Below are positions 1 through 11,079 of a DNA stretch of 64,000 bases, piece by piece. Below the pieces are notes generated by a model. The model saw only the letters and a program-made list of their open reading frames with translations. It was not told where the DNA came from and did no database searches. The DNA comes from Tricholoma matsutake. Lineage: Eukaryota; Basidiomycota; Agaricomycetes; Agaricales; Tricholomataceae. Position 1 is the stretch's first letter. Each line of letters begins with the position of its first letter. The translations under genes were made by a program, and so were the position numbers. The DNA is taken from contig AP026550.1 in NCBI GenBank assembly GCA_026075535.2, forward strand, positions 4,030,001 through 4,094,000. The letters are read 5' to 3'.

Positions 1-552
1 AAATCACATGGTTTCAAGATCAAATGTGGACATCTTGCAATGTTTTATCAAAGTATTATCTCTGTAACTAACAATGAGCACAAAGACGGCTGAATCTACT
101 GTTGCTAGTACCAGAGTCAGCTCTGAGTGAGCCATTAGCTTTACTTTGGAATATTTAACAAACTGGTTGCAGGCATGCCACAGATACAGATGCTTCTCAT
201 GAACTACCTCAGATCCCAATCAATGTAGCTTTGACACCACAAGATACAATTCAGGTGAGAATAGTGTCTATGTAAACAATGGCTCATGTGTGTTAACTTG
301 AAACAAATTCATCAGCGCAATACAAGCCACAGTCATAGTGATTCCAGAGATCAGCCTGGTGGTAATACTATCCTGATCGTCACAGGGAGAAGATAAATGG
401 GGTGCAGCTGATATGAAATAATCTGTAACAACAAAGTTATATTGCACAATATTGAATATTACAGTATGTACAACGATTCTCAAGATATTAACAAGGAATT
501 GTTACAAGACACATTTACAAATGATAACTATGCTGTGCTATTTCTTTACAAG
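1..552. other. No gene recognised
   Basis: This stretch holds only short unrelated reading frames on the minus strand and no motif I can name. It lies downstream of the minus-strand gene that ends at 553 and may be its 3' flank. Confidence 0.5.
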
Positions 553-2856
553 TCATGTATATTTACAAAGGCCATGCTCTAACATATCAATATCATAGCC
601 AATCAACTCCTTCTCCTCTGCAGTGAGATTGGTCTCAAGATAGTTGTGCAAGAATGAAAGTCCGATCTCAACCTCTTGAACAGAAGGATTCGGTGATTTG
701 ACAATACCAAGGCATTGCAAGCCGAGTATAGCGCCTTTATCTACATCAAACATCAGCCTTGCCATCTGTTGGACAGTAGGTTTTTCCACCACTCCCGCAT
801 TCACTAAATCCCCACATATAAGCAGTGCTGTCAGCTCACTAATATTTGGGAAGTTTGGAGGAGGGTTCTTTCCATCATTCTGTTGCTTCAACTTCTTTTT
901 CTCCTCCTTTGGATTATAATCAGCAAAGTTGTCAATGACTTCAGGTTCGATGGGTTGTGAAGACAAGAAGCAAAACAAGGACATGATGCCATTGAACTTG
1001 TTTGCTGAGAAGTCGGTCCATTCATGTCGCAAAGACCAGTATTTCTCAATCAACTCCAGCCTTCGGTGATGGTTGGCAGGACTGTAGGCATTTGAAATAA
1101 CAAAATATTTGTCTTCTTTGGTCAAGCCTTCTCCATCTTTGTAAGAAATCCAATCCTCCAAGGTTGCAAACTGACCCCCATGAGTACAAGCAAATTCAGA
1201 ACCATAAAAAGTTCCGCAATGACAGAGAATATTCCAGAAATCTTCCGGTGTCAAACCATCTTCCAAACCATCATAGACTGTATCGATTGCATGTTTTCAA
1301 GTGAGTGCACGTTCCCTGAATGGAAGAAAATGGTCAGGTCTATTTGCAACTTTGGACAGCATCCGATCCTTGCTTTTTAGATATGGCTTCATTCCATTCT
1401 TGACTATAGGCATTGGCATCCAAAGATACTGGAGAAAGACATTGCATTGAGATGATAGATCATCTGTTGTTGATGATATAGGCAATGAAGGGGGGGAAGG
1501 TGTGACAACAGCTGGAATGCGTAATCGTGTAGGCTTTCTTGTAGGCTGTGACATCCACAGGCCATGAAGATCTGTTAAGACATCTAAAGCCAAGCGCAGT
1601 GGAGATGATGAATCCATGAAACCTGCTGTCTGCAGGCTGATGCAGAGAGTGCTGATGACTTTATCAAAATCTTTAATTGTAAGGTCTCTTTTATGCCGCA
1701 CACCCAAGAGTTTTCTAATAGGATCATTATACAAACACCACATCGGATCAAGGAGAAGCACAGAGGCTGGAGCTACAGAAAGAATCATATCCATAGCTTT
1801 GTATCGCAGAATCTGTTTAGGTTCAGAAGGGAAATAGAGCCACAGTTTGAGACAATCGTTAACCGCATCAATAGTACGTTGCACAGCAGCACCAACAATG
1901 AAGCGAGGGACCTTGTATTTGAAAATACATGGGGTATCAAGGGAAGGGAGGTAGTTTTCTGAACCAAAGTCGGTTGTCTGGCCTGCTCCAATACTGGATG
2001 TGTGATAGTGTTCAATGTCATTTATTAAATGTTGAAGCCAGTTAGACGAGGATGATTGTGATGTTGATGAATATGCTGAACTAATCTCCATTTGAAGCCA
2101 GTTTATAATCTTCCATTCTGATGTCATGATAACACTTTGCATATAGCAAAGCTCCACAGCAGTGATAAATCTATAATGTTCCAACCCTCTGAGCCAATCC
2201 CATAGAGCTGGCATTAACTTGGCAGTTTCAGGTTCAGAAGGCCTGTTGTTTAATAGCCCCATCATAACAGTGATACTCTGTGTGATCGACCAAGTGTCTT
2301 CAGAAGGCTTTTTATCCGAATGAGCATGTAGGCCCTGGATAAAATCCTTGATGACATGAAATACAGATATCAAACTAAACATATTGACAAAAGATTCTGC
2401 TGGATGTTGTTCTTTAATAATGTCAGCTTACTACCAAAGAATGAATGTTTCGTAATACATATGAAGATTAACTTCAATGGCTTCTGATGTATCAACACAA
2501 GTTATTCTTGAATTCGATTCAACAGTATCCTTTCTTGGATTGTAAGGAGAATCATCCACAGACATGTCATCTTCTGAGAGGGAAGATAGCAATGATAATT
2601 CTTCATCACTTCCAAGACCAAAGGAATATGGTACCATTCTAAGTGGGCCCAGAGTAGCATTCTTGACCAGCTCAACAATATCAGGTTCCACAGGTGAAAC
2701 CACTGAGTGAGAGCTATCAACCTGCATACAATCATCATCTTGGGAAGTAACATTTTGAGGAGGTTGGCATGTGTTTTCTTCCTCGAAGTCACTGTCGTTC
2801 GAATTGTCAGTTGGTTGGTAATCATCATTATAAGGTAAATAATTGTACAAAAACAT
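553..2856 (-). pseudogene. Uncharacterised acidic protein gene, interrupted by one TGA
   Basis: Function unknown. A first minus-strand segment (2856-2431) encodes an acidic, Ser/Asp-rich N-terminus of about 140 residues. A short intron candidate beginning GTAAGC near 2430 leads into a segment from 2382 that continues in one frame to 553. That frame is broken only by a TGA at 1299-1297, after which the same frame reads on (TVYDGLEDGLTPEDFWNIL and beyond). The middle part (LMPALWDWLRGLEHYRF) looks globular; the C-terminal part has a Lys/Glu-rich patch (KEEKKKLKQQ). No catalytic motif or membrane segment is visible. The single TGA could be a CGA to TGA transition, an intron missed by eye, or an assembly error. 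The length (about 750 residues) and uninterrupted flanks argue for a recently disabled real gene. Confidence 0.5.
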
Positions 2857-3169
2857 TTGATTGATATTATATTACACACCCATGTTTGCATCACCATCAT
2901 ATCCTTCATCGATTGGCACATGCAACGAAAGAGAAGGAACAAGTATACCATCAAACACAAGTTTACCCTTTCCTTTTCGCTTCTTTTTGGCATTTGAAGA
3001 CGAGATGGAGGAATTTGGTAGTGGTCTGGGTGGTCTGGGTAGTGGAGGAGCTTTTTTATTTAATAAGGAACGAGTTTCTGGTCAGGCAGAAATCATATTT
3101 TTAGCAGAATGTATTATAACCAGAACTGATGAGTGCTTATGTCTTCGAGCGACTGGATTATTAAATTCA

Positions 3170-3526
3170 TCATCTGGAATAAGTCATCAGTGTTTTGACA
3201 GGCAACTTTTCCGAGCTTGTCCAAGCTTTTATTTCCTTATATGGTGTGAATTTGATGCAATTTGATGAGATTTTGCAAGCTCGCAAGCCATGTCTAAAAA
3301 GCCACAAGTTGGTGAATTTTGCATCACTACAGCAACTCAAATTCAGATCCCAGAGCTCCAAGATTTTTTGTATGGGAAGTGGGCCTGAAACAGTACATTT
3401 CCTACCTTGCAACCTTGCCAGTGTATGGCTTGCTTCATGCACGGTGAATCCTCCGCAAGCTCGAAAAGTTTGGAAGTCGGCAATCAAAATGTGCTCTTGC
3501 TGATGAATTGTAGATGTTGTTGCCAC
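3170..3526 (-). CDS. Possible exon of a hypothetical protein
   Basis: A 118-codon minus-strand reading frame beginning MATTSTIHQQEHIL, with Cys residues and no recognisable domain. It lies between two larger minus-strand hypothetical genes and may be an upstream exon of the 553-2856 gene or a separate fragment. The plus strand also has an overlapping open frame of similar length, so coding on either strand is uncertain. Nothing recognisable was seen in 2857-3169 or 3527-3860. Confidence 0.2.
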   Translation of the reverse strand: MATTSTIHQQEHILIADFQTFRACGGFTVHEASHTLARLQGRKCTVSGPLPIQKILELWDLNLSCCSDAKFTNLWLFRHGLRACKISSNCIKFTPYKEIKAWTSSEKLPVKTLMTYSR

Positions 3527-3860
3527 AGGGCCATCTGTGTTTCAGTTGTCAGTAACCAAAGTTAATATTAAAGTACAATCACTTAACCTATATCCATGTC
3601 TGTCAGTCTTCTCTCATTTGTATCAGGCAGTTGTTTGTCATTTAAGGCATTCATGATTAAATTTAATGCAGCTTGGCCAGCTACAGGATAATCATTAGAT
3701 GGCATTGAACTTTTATCTTGCTTAGTGCATTGTCCTAAGATATAACATGTTACCCAATAAAATCAAATTTATAAGTCATGAATACGTACACTTTGAAGCA
3801 ATAGTAGACATATTGGTTTTCTTCTGACTTGTATGCGCTAGACATTGCTCAACATAATCC

Positions 3861-5860
3861 TTATGTTAAAGGGGATAGATTTATACCCTTTCTCTTTCTT
3901 GAGGGGCCATCCCTCTTAGTGGCTCTTTGAAAAGGCCTGATATCTCTTCCAACCAAATGTGGAATGAACTTTGCACCATCTGCTTCCTGTTCCAAGAACT
4001 CCAACACTGCAAATTTTATGGCATCGATTGATTGACAGTCAGCATCCATTATGCTTGGATCCTCTTGTTCTTCTGGTACAGAATGTGTATATCCTGTGGG
4101 GGTGTGCGGCCAATCCTTGGCATGGACACAATTTCCATCCACCTCAGCAGAAAAAGCACTCAGGAAAATCTTTGGATCAATGTGTGTGTGGCATTTGATG
4201 GGAAGTTGTTGTAGGAAATAATTGTTTATGAGAAGAAGATTTTGACATGAATATTCAAAGAGGTCGTGTGTTTCCATCATTACAGGACCATCAGTCAACC
4301 ACATTGCTTCATTTGAAGGTTTGATGGGATCATAAGCATCCTCTCTAAGCAAAAAGCAAAAAGAAATATCAGCATATCAGCAAAAGCATACATGGATCAA
4401 TGACTCACAGCACGCTTGTCATCTCAGGAGCCAAGGTAAAGATCTTGCCATTTGGGAGCAACCCAAAGCCTGCACAATGATTGGCTGATTGAGAAAGCAT
4501 AGATGCCAGGGGATACATAATGACCATTATTCTGCACACCGAATCTGCAGGAGGTTTTCCTGGTGGGGATAAAGGTGGAGTGCCACCATGCTTGCAAAGG
4601 CCGCTAAATCCCATCAGCTTGAATGGATCTAGCTTGATGTAGAGTCCCATGCTCAATAAGTTAAAGTGACTGGATTTGTATCCCTCGTCAGCTAGCACAG
4701 CGACGAGTGAAAGCATTGCGGTCTCTGCACCTGGGTCATCCTTCTGGTCAATATGGCCATTTTTCTGACCAAAGTGACCCATGTCTGGGCTCATGTCAGT
4801 TGCTATGATAAAAAACCTGTGTGAATTTACAATACTATAAGTATGTAGACAAAGACATACTTTCACATCCATCCCTTTGGATAGCAGATGCAAGGTTCAA
4901 CAGTTTAACTGCATGGTGGGGTAAGCACAGTTATCCGAGATGCCAATTGGTGGCATGTTGGTGGCCTCTGCAAGCAGTTCAAGACATTGGACAAATTTGA
5001 CTGGCACATGTTTTCGAATTCCCGCCATGCCAACTTTCCCAGTGATCTGAGTTCCATCAGAATCAATTGTAATATAGTAAATAATTGGGCATACCTTCAC
5101 AATGTCATGGTGGAGCTCTTGATGCTCATCAAGAGTATGATCAGCAACCTTGGCTGAGGCCGTAGGCGATACTAATCAGCAAGAACATTGATGGGAAGGT
5201 CCCAGAGTGTAGCATTGGCTCCCCTTGACACCACTCAGACCATTGCAGCGCTCCCATGTGGTGCCTCCGATCCAAACACCATTTTCCTTAACAGGGTGCC
5301 CTGGCTTTGCAAGCGCCTCATCACCCACTACTGAACATTGGATGCAGATCATTTCTTTGAGGACACTAGGATCGTCTGCATGTAACCGGGTACTGAAATA
5401 AAGGTTCACAAGATTGCCAGTGTCCAAACTGATGAAACTTACCAATCGCTAACCCACCCACCCAGAACATCCTTTTCAGGGTTCGGATCCTGCATGTCCC
5501 TTATGAAGACGAGGTCGTCATGATTGATTTCAAATATACCTTGAAATCACTGTAAACGATTGCAAGAAAGTTAAAATGCATACATGCACCAAGGTTTGAA
5601 ACACTGTTGTTCGGACCCAACGGAACCTCCAAACTGGCCTTGAAAGCTTCAAGACCTTCCAAACCTTTGACCGATGTATCCTGGATGTACACGAGGATGC
5701 GCCCAGGAGATAATGGGTTGTGATTGTGAACTAACAGATGAGAATCGACCTGGAAGATGTAAGGGAATCAGCCATCCCAATTTACATTGTACAGAAGAAT
5801 GCCATCTGGCACCACCAGCTCTGGAGGTGCTATTTGCAACATCCTAGGATGGATCAACAT
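3861..5860 (-). pseudogene. Spliced hypothetical gene of an Agaricomycete family, with two TGA breaks
   Basis: Function unknown. Read on the minus strand, the coding segments are about 5860-5540, 5500-5450, 5400-5105, 5063-4897, 4893-4405 and 4352-3861, joined by GT-AG introns (for example GTAAGTTTCATC to TTTATTTCAG near 5450-5401). Recognisable patches are IGGTTWERCNGLSG, KVGMAGIRKHVPVKF, DMSPDMGHFG, LSMGLYIKLDPFKLMG and HGGTPPLSPPG. From memory this pattern recurs in multicopy hypothetical proteins of mushroom genomes. The C-terminus is basic (SRKRKG). Two in-frame TGA codons (5770-5768 and 5178-5176) break otherwise continuous exons, so this copy is probably inactive. No catalytic residues can be assigned. 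Confidence 0.5.
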
Positions 5861-6483
5861 GTTGGAAATCACCAATGAACAAAAACACAATTGGTTAAAC
5901 TGCTGACAGACAGTCCCTAGGAAACTGAAAAAAAGAACATAACAATGAGGGGTGACACCAAATGACTGCTGGAAACAACTGGTTCAGAAAGAGCTGTCTG
6001 TAGTTGAACTACTGACAGAGTGTATCCAGAAAACTGAGGTGCAAGTGCAGATGGCGAGGAGGAGATTATGATGGCAAGAAGAAAGGGGTGCAGATAAAAG
6101 CATGTGACAATGTCATAAAAGTCTATTTTTAAACACATGTAACTACATCGAGTAAGTACCAATAATAAGCCTATTAATAAAGGTTCAAGCGCATAAGTTA
6201 ACAACGTTCCTTGCAATTCAACTGCAAGGAATAGTTCAAAGCCAATGCTGATGATCCAACACAGGAAGGCTGCCAACCAGGAGTTGAACCTTTCAGAATG
6301 TCAATGGCAAGAGGAGGCAGCAACCGTCTGCACGAACAGTTGGTCTTCCTGAACAGACTTTCCTTGCCATTCAATGGTGAGGAATATTAAAGGCAAAAAG
6401 AAGACAAGAAGAAGTCGAACACGAACAGGGTAAAATATGGTTCACTGAATGCCCAGATTAGAATAGGGACACTGGTGATGAAC

Positions 6484-7042
6484 AAATGTTACCAACCATT
6501 CAACAGCAAGCATCGATGACAAGCAAGTTTGTTGGAGCAGGACAAGAGTGCCTTGAAATTGATGCTAAGTGAAGCCAACAAGAAAACAAATAAATGTTCC
6601 TTGTGGTTCAACTGCGAGGAACAAGAGATCAAGAGATATTCAAAGATATGGGTACATCGGGATGGAAGGAAAGTTGCCTGCTGTTCAACAGCAGATAACA
6701 ACAAAAAAGATTTGATATTCCGGTAATGCTCGTATGAAATAAACACTAACCTCAACAGCAATGATGACAGGCGTGAAGGTTACCAACCATTCAATGGCAG
6801 GCAACGATGACAAGTAGGATTGTTGGAGCAGGCAAAAGTGCCTTGAAATTGACACCAAGTGAAACCAACAAGAAAACAAATAAATGTTCCTTGCGGTTCA
6901 ACTGTGAGGAACAAGAGACCGAGAAAGATTTTGAGATATGGGTATATCAGGATGGAAGGAATGTTACCCATTGTTCAACAGCAGATAATGACGAAAAAGA
7001 TTTGATGTTCTGGTAACACTCGTATGAAAGAAACACTAACTG
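6484..7042 (+). repeat. Tandem duplication of about 270-290 bp inside the palindrome array
   Basis: The segment from about 6484 to 6752 (containing TTGTTGGAGCAGG, TGCCTTGAAATTGA and AAGAAAACAAATAAATGTTCC) is repeated from about 6774 to 7042 in the same order, including the embedded palindromes and the closing AAACACTAAC. The copies differ by scattered substitutions. Confidence 0.85.
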
Positions 7043-7385
7043 TCATTCAATGGCAGAGAACAGTGGTGTGCCATGTAACATTATGGGAAACCAGATTGGA
7101 TCAAATGTTCCCAGCGGTTGAACCACTGGGAACAAGTGCATGGTGCTGAATGATCTAAAAGGGTGAGAGTGTATGAGTTGTGGTCAGAGACAGGAATAAT
7201 AATAAAACCAGTATTTTCTAGCCGTTAACCTGCCAAAAAATTGAAAATGACAAGATTCAGGCACCAACAAAAAAAAATAGGAAGGCCGGTTCATGAAGCT
7301 TATTCTCCTGAAGCATGAAAGGATTGATTCCAGTAAGTTTGACCTAGCAGAACAAGTATAAATGAAAAAGTGGATGGAGATCGAG

Positions 7386-7452
7386 GTCATGTGTGCCAAA
7401 TATCAACATCTCTCCCCCCCTCCAAGAGATGTCGATATTTGGCGCACATGAC
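7386..7452. repeat. Long hairpin, 28-bp arms
   Basis: The left arm starts GTCATGTGTGCCAAATATC and runs to ACATCTCT. The right arm starts AGAGATGTCGATATTTGG and ends GCGCACATGAC. The arms pair almost perfectly around a short C/T-rich loop. A related hairpin lies at 9392-9456 in a duplicated segment. Confidence 0.85.
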
Positions 7453-8355
7453 TTTTTTAGAAATGCAAAAAGTAGAAAATGCAAAGGAAACATGAATATT
7501 CCACACAATTGAACTGCAGGAACAGCATAACATGGCTTGAATAAAACAATAAAACAAGCATGAGAAACTGCAGTTCGACCACAGGAAACATCAAGGCAAA
7601 GCAAGAGTTCCTGGCAGTTGAACTGCTAGGAACAATGCAATATTGCGATCAAATGTAACAAGATACAACAACATAAGAGACCCCTACATTTACGTCAATG
7701 CTGTAATCGCACCCAAGAACCAGTAGAATTCATATGAGAGCATACCAAGCAGCAGGAGCATGAGAATACACAGCTGTTAAGTCTTGGAAGGGGAGAGCAA
7801 CAAAGTTTACCACAGTTCAACTGCTGTAAACTCCCAAAGGAACTACACAACCATAAAGGGATCATACAGCATGTCAGAGAGGACAAGAAACAGGAAGGGT
7901 TTGATGTACAGCAGTTAAACTGCTAAGAATTCGCTGGTTACGATAGAAGCAAGCTCCAGTGATAAACAAGGTGCCCATGGAAAAGGAGTAGAGAGTAAAC
8001 AGATGCGTAGACAATGAGTACTATCCTCTGCACTTGATCATGAATTGAACGCACACAGATGATAGAGCATGCCGTAGACATTATCTGCAGTTGAACTGCT
8101 GAGAATTCAATGGTTACTGAAGCAAACAATGAACGCAGTCTTCATAAGAAAGAAGTAGACAGTAACCAGATGTGTAGACAACAAGTACCATTCTCTGCAC
8201 GCATTCTCTGTGGTTGAACTGCTGGGAATGAGAATCTAAGTTTGAGGTGGAACTTCTGCAGCAAGGTAGCACCGCCACTGTGACATCATGATCGAACACA
8301 TCTCGGTTGAACCAAATCTTCAAGAACCATCCTTTCATTCCATGGCACACAACAA

Positions 8356-8382
8356 ATTCTCTGCAGTTGAACTGCAGAGAAT
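8356..8382. repeat. Perfect palindrome, ATTCTC-type arms
   Basis: Left arm ATTCTCTGCAG, centre TTGAA, right arm CTGCAGAGAAT: all 11 arm positions pair. Compared with the GTTCCC type, two arm positions changed on both sides together, and neither is a CpG. Confidence 0.9.
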
Positions 8383-8495
8383 GTCTACATCCATTCAATC
8401 CATCAGAAAGACAGTGTGTACAGGGATCATTCTCCACCACACTGCATCTATAGTAAGTAAAATATGGCAACTACAAAACATTCTCAACAGTGAAC

Positions 8496-8522
8496 GTTCC
8501 CTGTGGTTCAACCACAGGGAAC
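8496..8522. repeat. Perfect palindrome, CTGTGG-type arms
   Basis: Left arm GTTCCCTGTGG, centre TTCAA, right arm CCACAGGGAAC: all 11 arm positions pair. Its flanks are duplicated at 8765-8880, where the arms carry a different but again complementary sequence. Confidence 0.9.
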
Positions 8523-8805
8523 AACAGAATGAAACTGGTTCAAAGACACTGGAATGCCGATACTGAATGACATCTGTCATTCTCCCTCGAGCATGAATGC
8601 TCTCCACAGTTCAACTGCAGGGAACAATGTACCAAGAAAGATCTGGAACATGGGTAAGGGTAGAACATTATCCACTGTTCAATGGTAGGTAGCGATGAAC
8701 TTCCATATGACTGATGGTGTGATTGCTAGAGCAGGATGATGTTCTTGAACTTGAAAGCCTGGAAAGTATAACTTGGCAACAACAAAACATCCTCAACAAG
8801 CAAAT

Positions 8806-8832
8806 GTTCCCTGCAGTTCAACTGCAGGGAAC
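8806..8832. repeat. Perfect palindrome with two CTGCAG sites
   Basis: Left arm GTTCCCTGCAG, centre TTCAA, right arm CTGCAGGGAAC: all 11 arm positions pair. Each arm holds a CTGCAG hexamer. The flanks match those of the copy at 8496-8522. Confidence 0.9.
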
Positions 8833-9391
8833 AACATGATGAAAACATTTTGAAGATATGGGGAAGCTGGTACTGACATCTGTTGTTCAACAGGAAGAAA
8901 CTATGACAAAGCAAGCAAAAAAACTACGCTAAAACCAGGCAGTTGAACTACACCCAACGAACTCGTGATGCCAATAGAAAGACAAATTCAAAAAGAAAAT
9001 TGTGTATACATCGCTCAACATTGCCCAATGTGCACGCATCATGGTCTACTGTGGGCACAAAGGTAGGTAAATTCCATTAAGCTCATATCGAATGATTCCA
9101 ACAACTTCAACAATGTTCTCTGCACTTCAACTGCAGGGAACAACCAAAAGGTAGAAAGACAGCCATCATTTCCTAGCTGTTGAACAGTGGGGAAGAGGTC
9201 ATAGTCAAAGAAACCAGGCATTTCTAGCAGTAGAATTGGCAAAAAATTGAAAATGTCCAGATGCTAGTGCCAAAGAATAGAAATAGCACGGTTTCTCTGT
9301 AAAGAGTAAACTCCTGAAGCAGGAGAAAATTGTTTCTGTTAAGTTTGATCTAGCAGAAGACATATAAAAGACAAAATGCCTGGAGATGGAA

Positions 9392-9456
9392 GTCACGTGC
9401 ACCAAATATCGACATCTCTCAGGGGAGGAGAGATGTTGATATTTGGTGCATGTGAC
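9392..9456. repeat. Long hairpin, second copy
   Basis: The left arm starts GTCACGTGCACCAAATATCG and the right arm ends ATATTTGGTGCATGTGAC, around a loop rich in AGGGGAGG. The surrounding 9220-9527 resembles 7230-7530, so the hairpin was duplicated with its flanks. The loop changed completely while the arms stayed paired. Confidence 0.85.
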
Positions 9457-11079
9457 TTCTTTAGAAATGCAAAAGCAGAAAACACAATGGGAAAACAATT
9501 GTTCCATGCAATTGAACTGCTGGGAACAAGGCAACATGGTGTGCACATATAAATAGCAGTTCAATGCGGCAGAAATAAGACAACATGAATCTTGTTCCTT
9601 GCAGTTGAACTGCTAGGAACAACGTACCAAACCATATCAAGAAGCCTTGGCCCAACTGCAGGGAACAAGGTATCGATGAGGCGGGAACAGTTGGTCATGT
9701 TGACCAGAAGATACTTCCAGTTCAACGACGAGGAAGTACAATTTAGAACTGGAGGGTAGAGAATGGTGGTGAGAGATGCATTGAATAACAAGCAGTAGAG
9801 CCAGCACCAGCAGATTACAGCAGTCCTATTCTCAGCAGCTGAACTGTTGAGAATTTGAGAGTGTCCTTTGAATATGTCATCTGTAGAAGGTCTTTCATGC
9901 AGCACAGCAAGTAGGTCTACTGGGAAATTGAGACAATAAGAACGTTCAATACACAAAGACTCTATTGATGTAGAACATCTCTGCAGTTGAACTGCTGAGA
10001 AGTCATTGGTTGCTGCCAAAGGAACCACCAAGATGGAGGACCGTATGCATGTGTGTAGGCATATGCATGAATAAGATAGTAGCTTAGTGTTCCCTGCGGT
10101 TAAACCGCTGGGAGCGAGGAATGTAGGTGTAAGCTTAAATAATATAGCAGCTAAGCATTCCCAGCTGTTCAACAGCTAAGAATGAGGGAAACATATGGTG
10201 TAAGACACACATATCTGAGGTGACGAGTGACTTTGGCATTTGTGATGTCATGTCTGGACTGTCACAGTGAAACATTCAAACATGGAGAAACACATTTTCA
10301 TTTCTCTTCATTTCCCAGCGGTTGAACCACAGGGAAAGCTAAACTATCAGCTTATTTACCTGTCTGCCTACTCACCATTGCTTTCCCACACCTATGGTCC
10401 TTGATGCTAGTGCCTCCTTCAATGGCAACTAGTGATTTCTCAGCAGTTCAACTGCAGAGAACAGACCCATCTACAGCACATGTGGCGTTGCTTTGGCAAG
10501 CTTTCCTCGCACTGTGCGTCCGCTGACTTTTCCACATGTACTGTCCTCGATTTCCTTGACTTATACAATAGCCAACTAATTTTCCACAGTTGAACTGCAG
10601 GGAATTTCTATGGTGTACTAGGTTCTTCCAGTTCTCAACAGTTCCATCCCATCAATTTCCCAACCTGGCTCTATGATTTGTTTGCTATTTTTTGAAATGA
10701 CTCTCAGCCACATTCACTTACTGTCAAATCTGCTGGTTCCCCCTGTATGCCCAACATTCCCACCCGAATGCTTATCATTTACTGTTGACACAGTTTCGTG
10801 TTATCCAACACTCAGGAATGCAAACAATCAACAGATTATAGCCACGGGAAGAATTTGTGCGCATTGTTGAATGCGCTGGGAATGGAGTTAGTGGTAGATG
10901 TCTAGTTGAACCACTAGCGGAGGCCCCTCATTGGTTTTGTAAACCTTTATCTTTGAACAACAAGTGTTATTAGATCATCCTTTTTACCTCCTTCTCAAGG
11001 CTTCACAGGCATGTTTGATTGTCTCTTTTTGATTCCAACGTTCATTATTGAATCCATGAATATTACACGCATATAGTGT

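Larger units (their letters stand above)
8461..8880 (+). repeat. Pair of duplicated segments carrying different palindromes
   Basis: About 8465-8560 and 8768-8870 share GGCAACnACAAAACATnCTCAAC, a palindrome, AACAACAnnATGAAA and a trailing GATATGG/GACACTGG-like end. A second duplicated pair lies at about 7925-8040 and 8108-8203 (GTAGAGAGTAAACAGATG versus GTAGACAGTAACCAGATG). The block therefore grew by repeated segmental duplication. Confidence 0.7.
5994..10605. repeat. Array of dispersed 25-27 bp palindromes
   Basis: At least 25 copies of one palindromic unit are scattered at intervals of about 80-400 bp. The ideal unit has a left arm like GTTCCCTGCAG, a 5-nt centre TTCAA or TTGAA, and a right arm CTGCAGGGAAC. 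Clear copies: 5994-6018, 6207-6231, 6360-6384, 6597-6621, 6673-6699, 6887-6911, 7107-7133, 7607-7633, 7805-7831, 8204-8228, 8356-8382, 8496-8522, 8599-8625, 8806-8832, 9115-9141, 9170-9194, 9501-9527, 9594-9620, 9828-9854, 9976-10002, 10089-10115, 10157-10183, 10311-10337, 10436-10462, 10579-10605. Weaker copies occur near 6489, 6779, 6963, 8081, 8935 and 10900. Both orientations of the centre occur. Short open frames here simply read through the palindromes and are not genes. Confidence 0.9.

Noticed and set aside
5917..10172. Many 60-200 codon open frames across 5.9-10.2 kb, with recurring phrases such as AVQLQG and NCRE
   Set aside because: The recurring phrases are translations of the palindromes in different frames. 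The frames occur on both strands, do not splice plausibly and show no domain.
5994..10605. CRISPR-like array of repeats with unique spacers
   Set aside because: The repeats are true palindromes of variable sequence, spacers range from about 60 to 400 bp and are partly duplicated, and the genome is eukaryotic.
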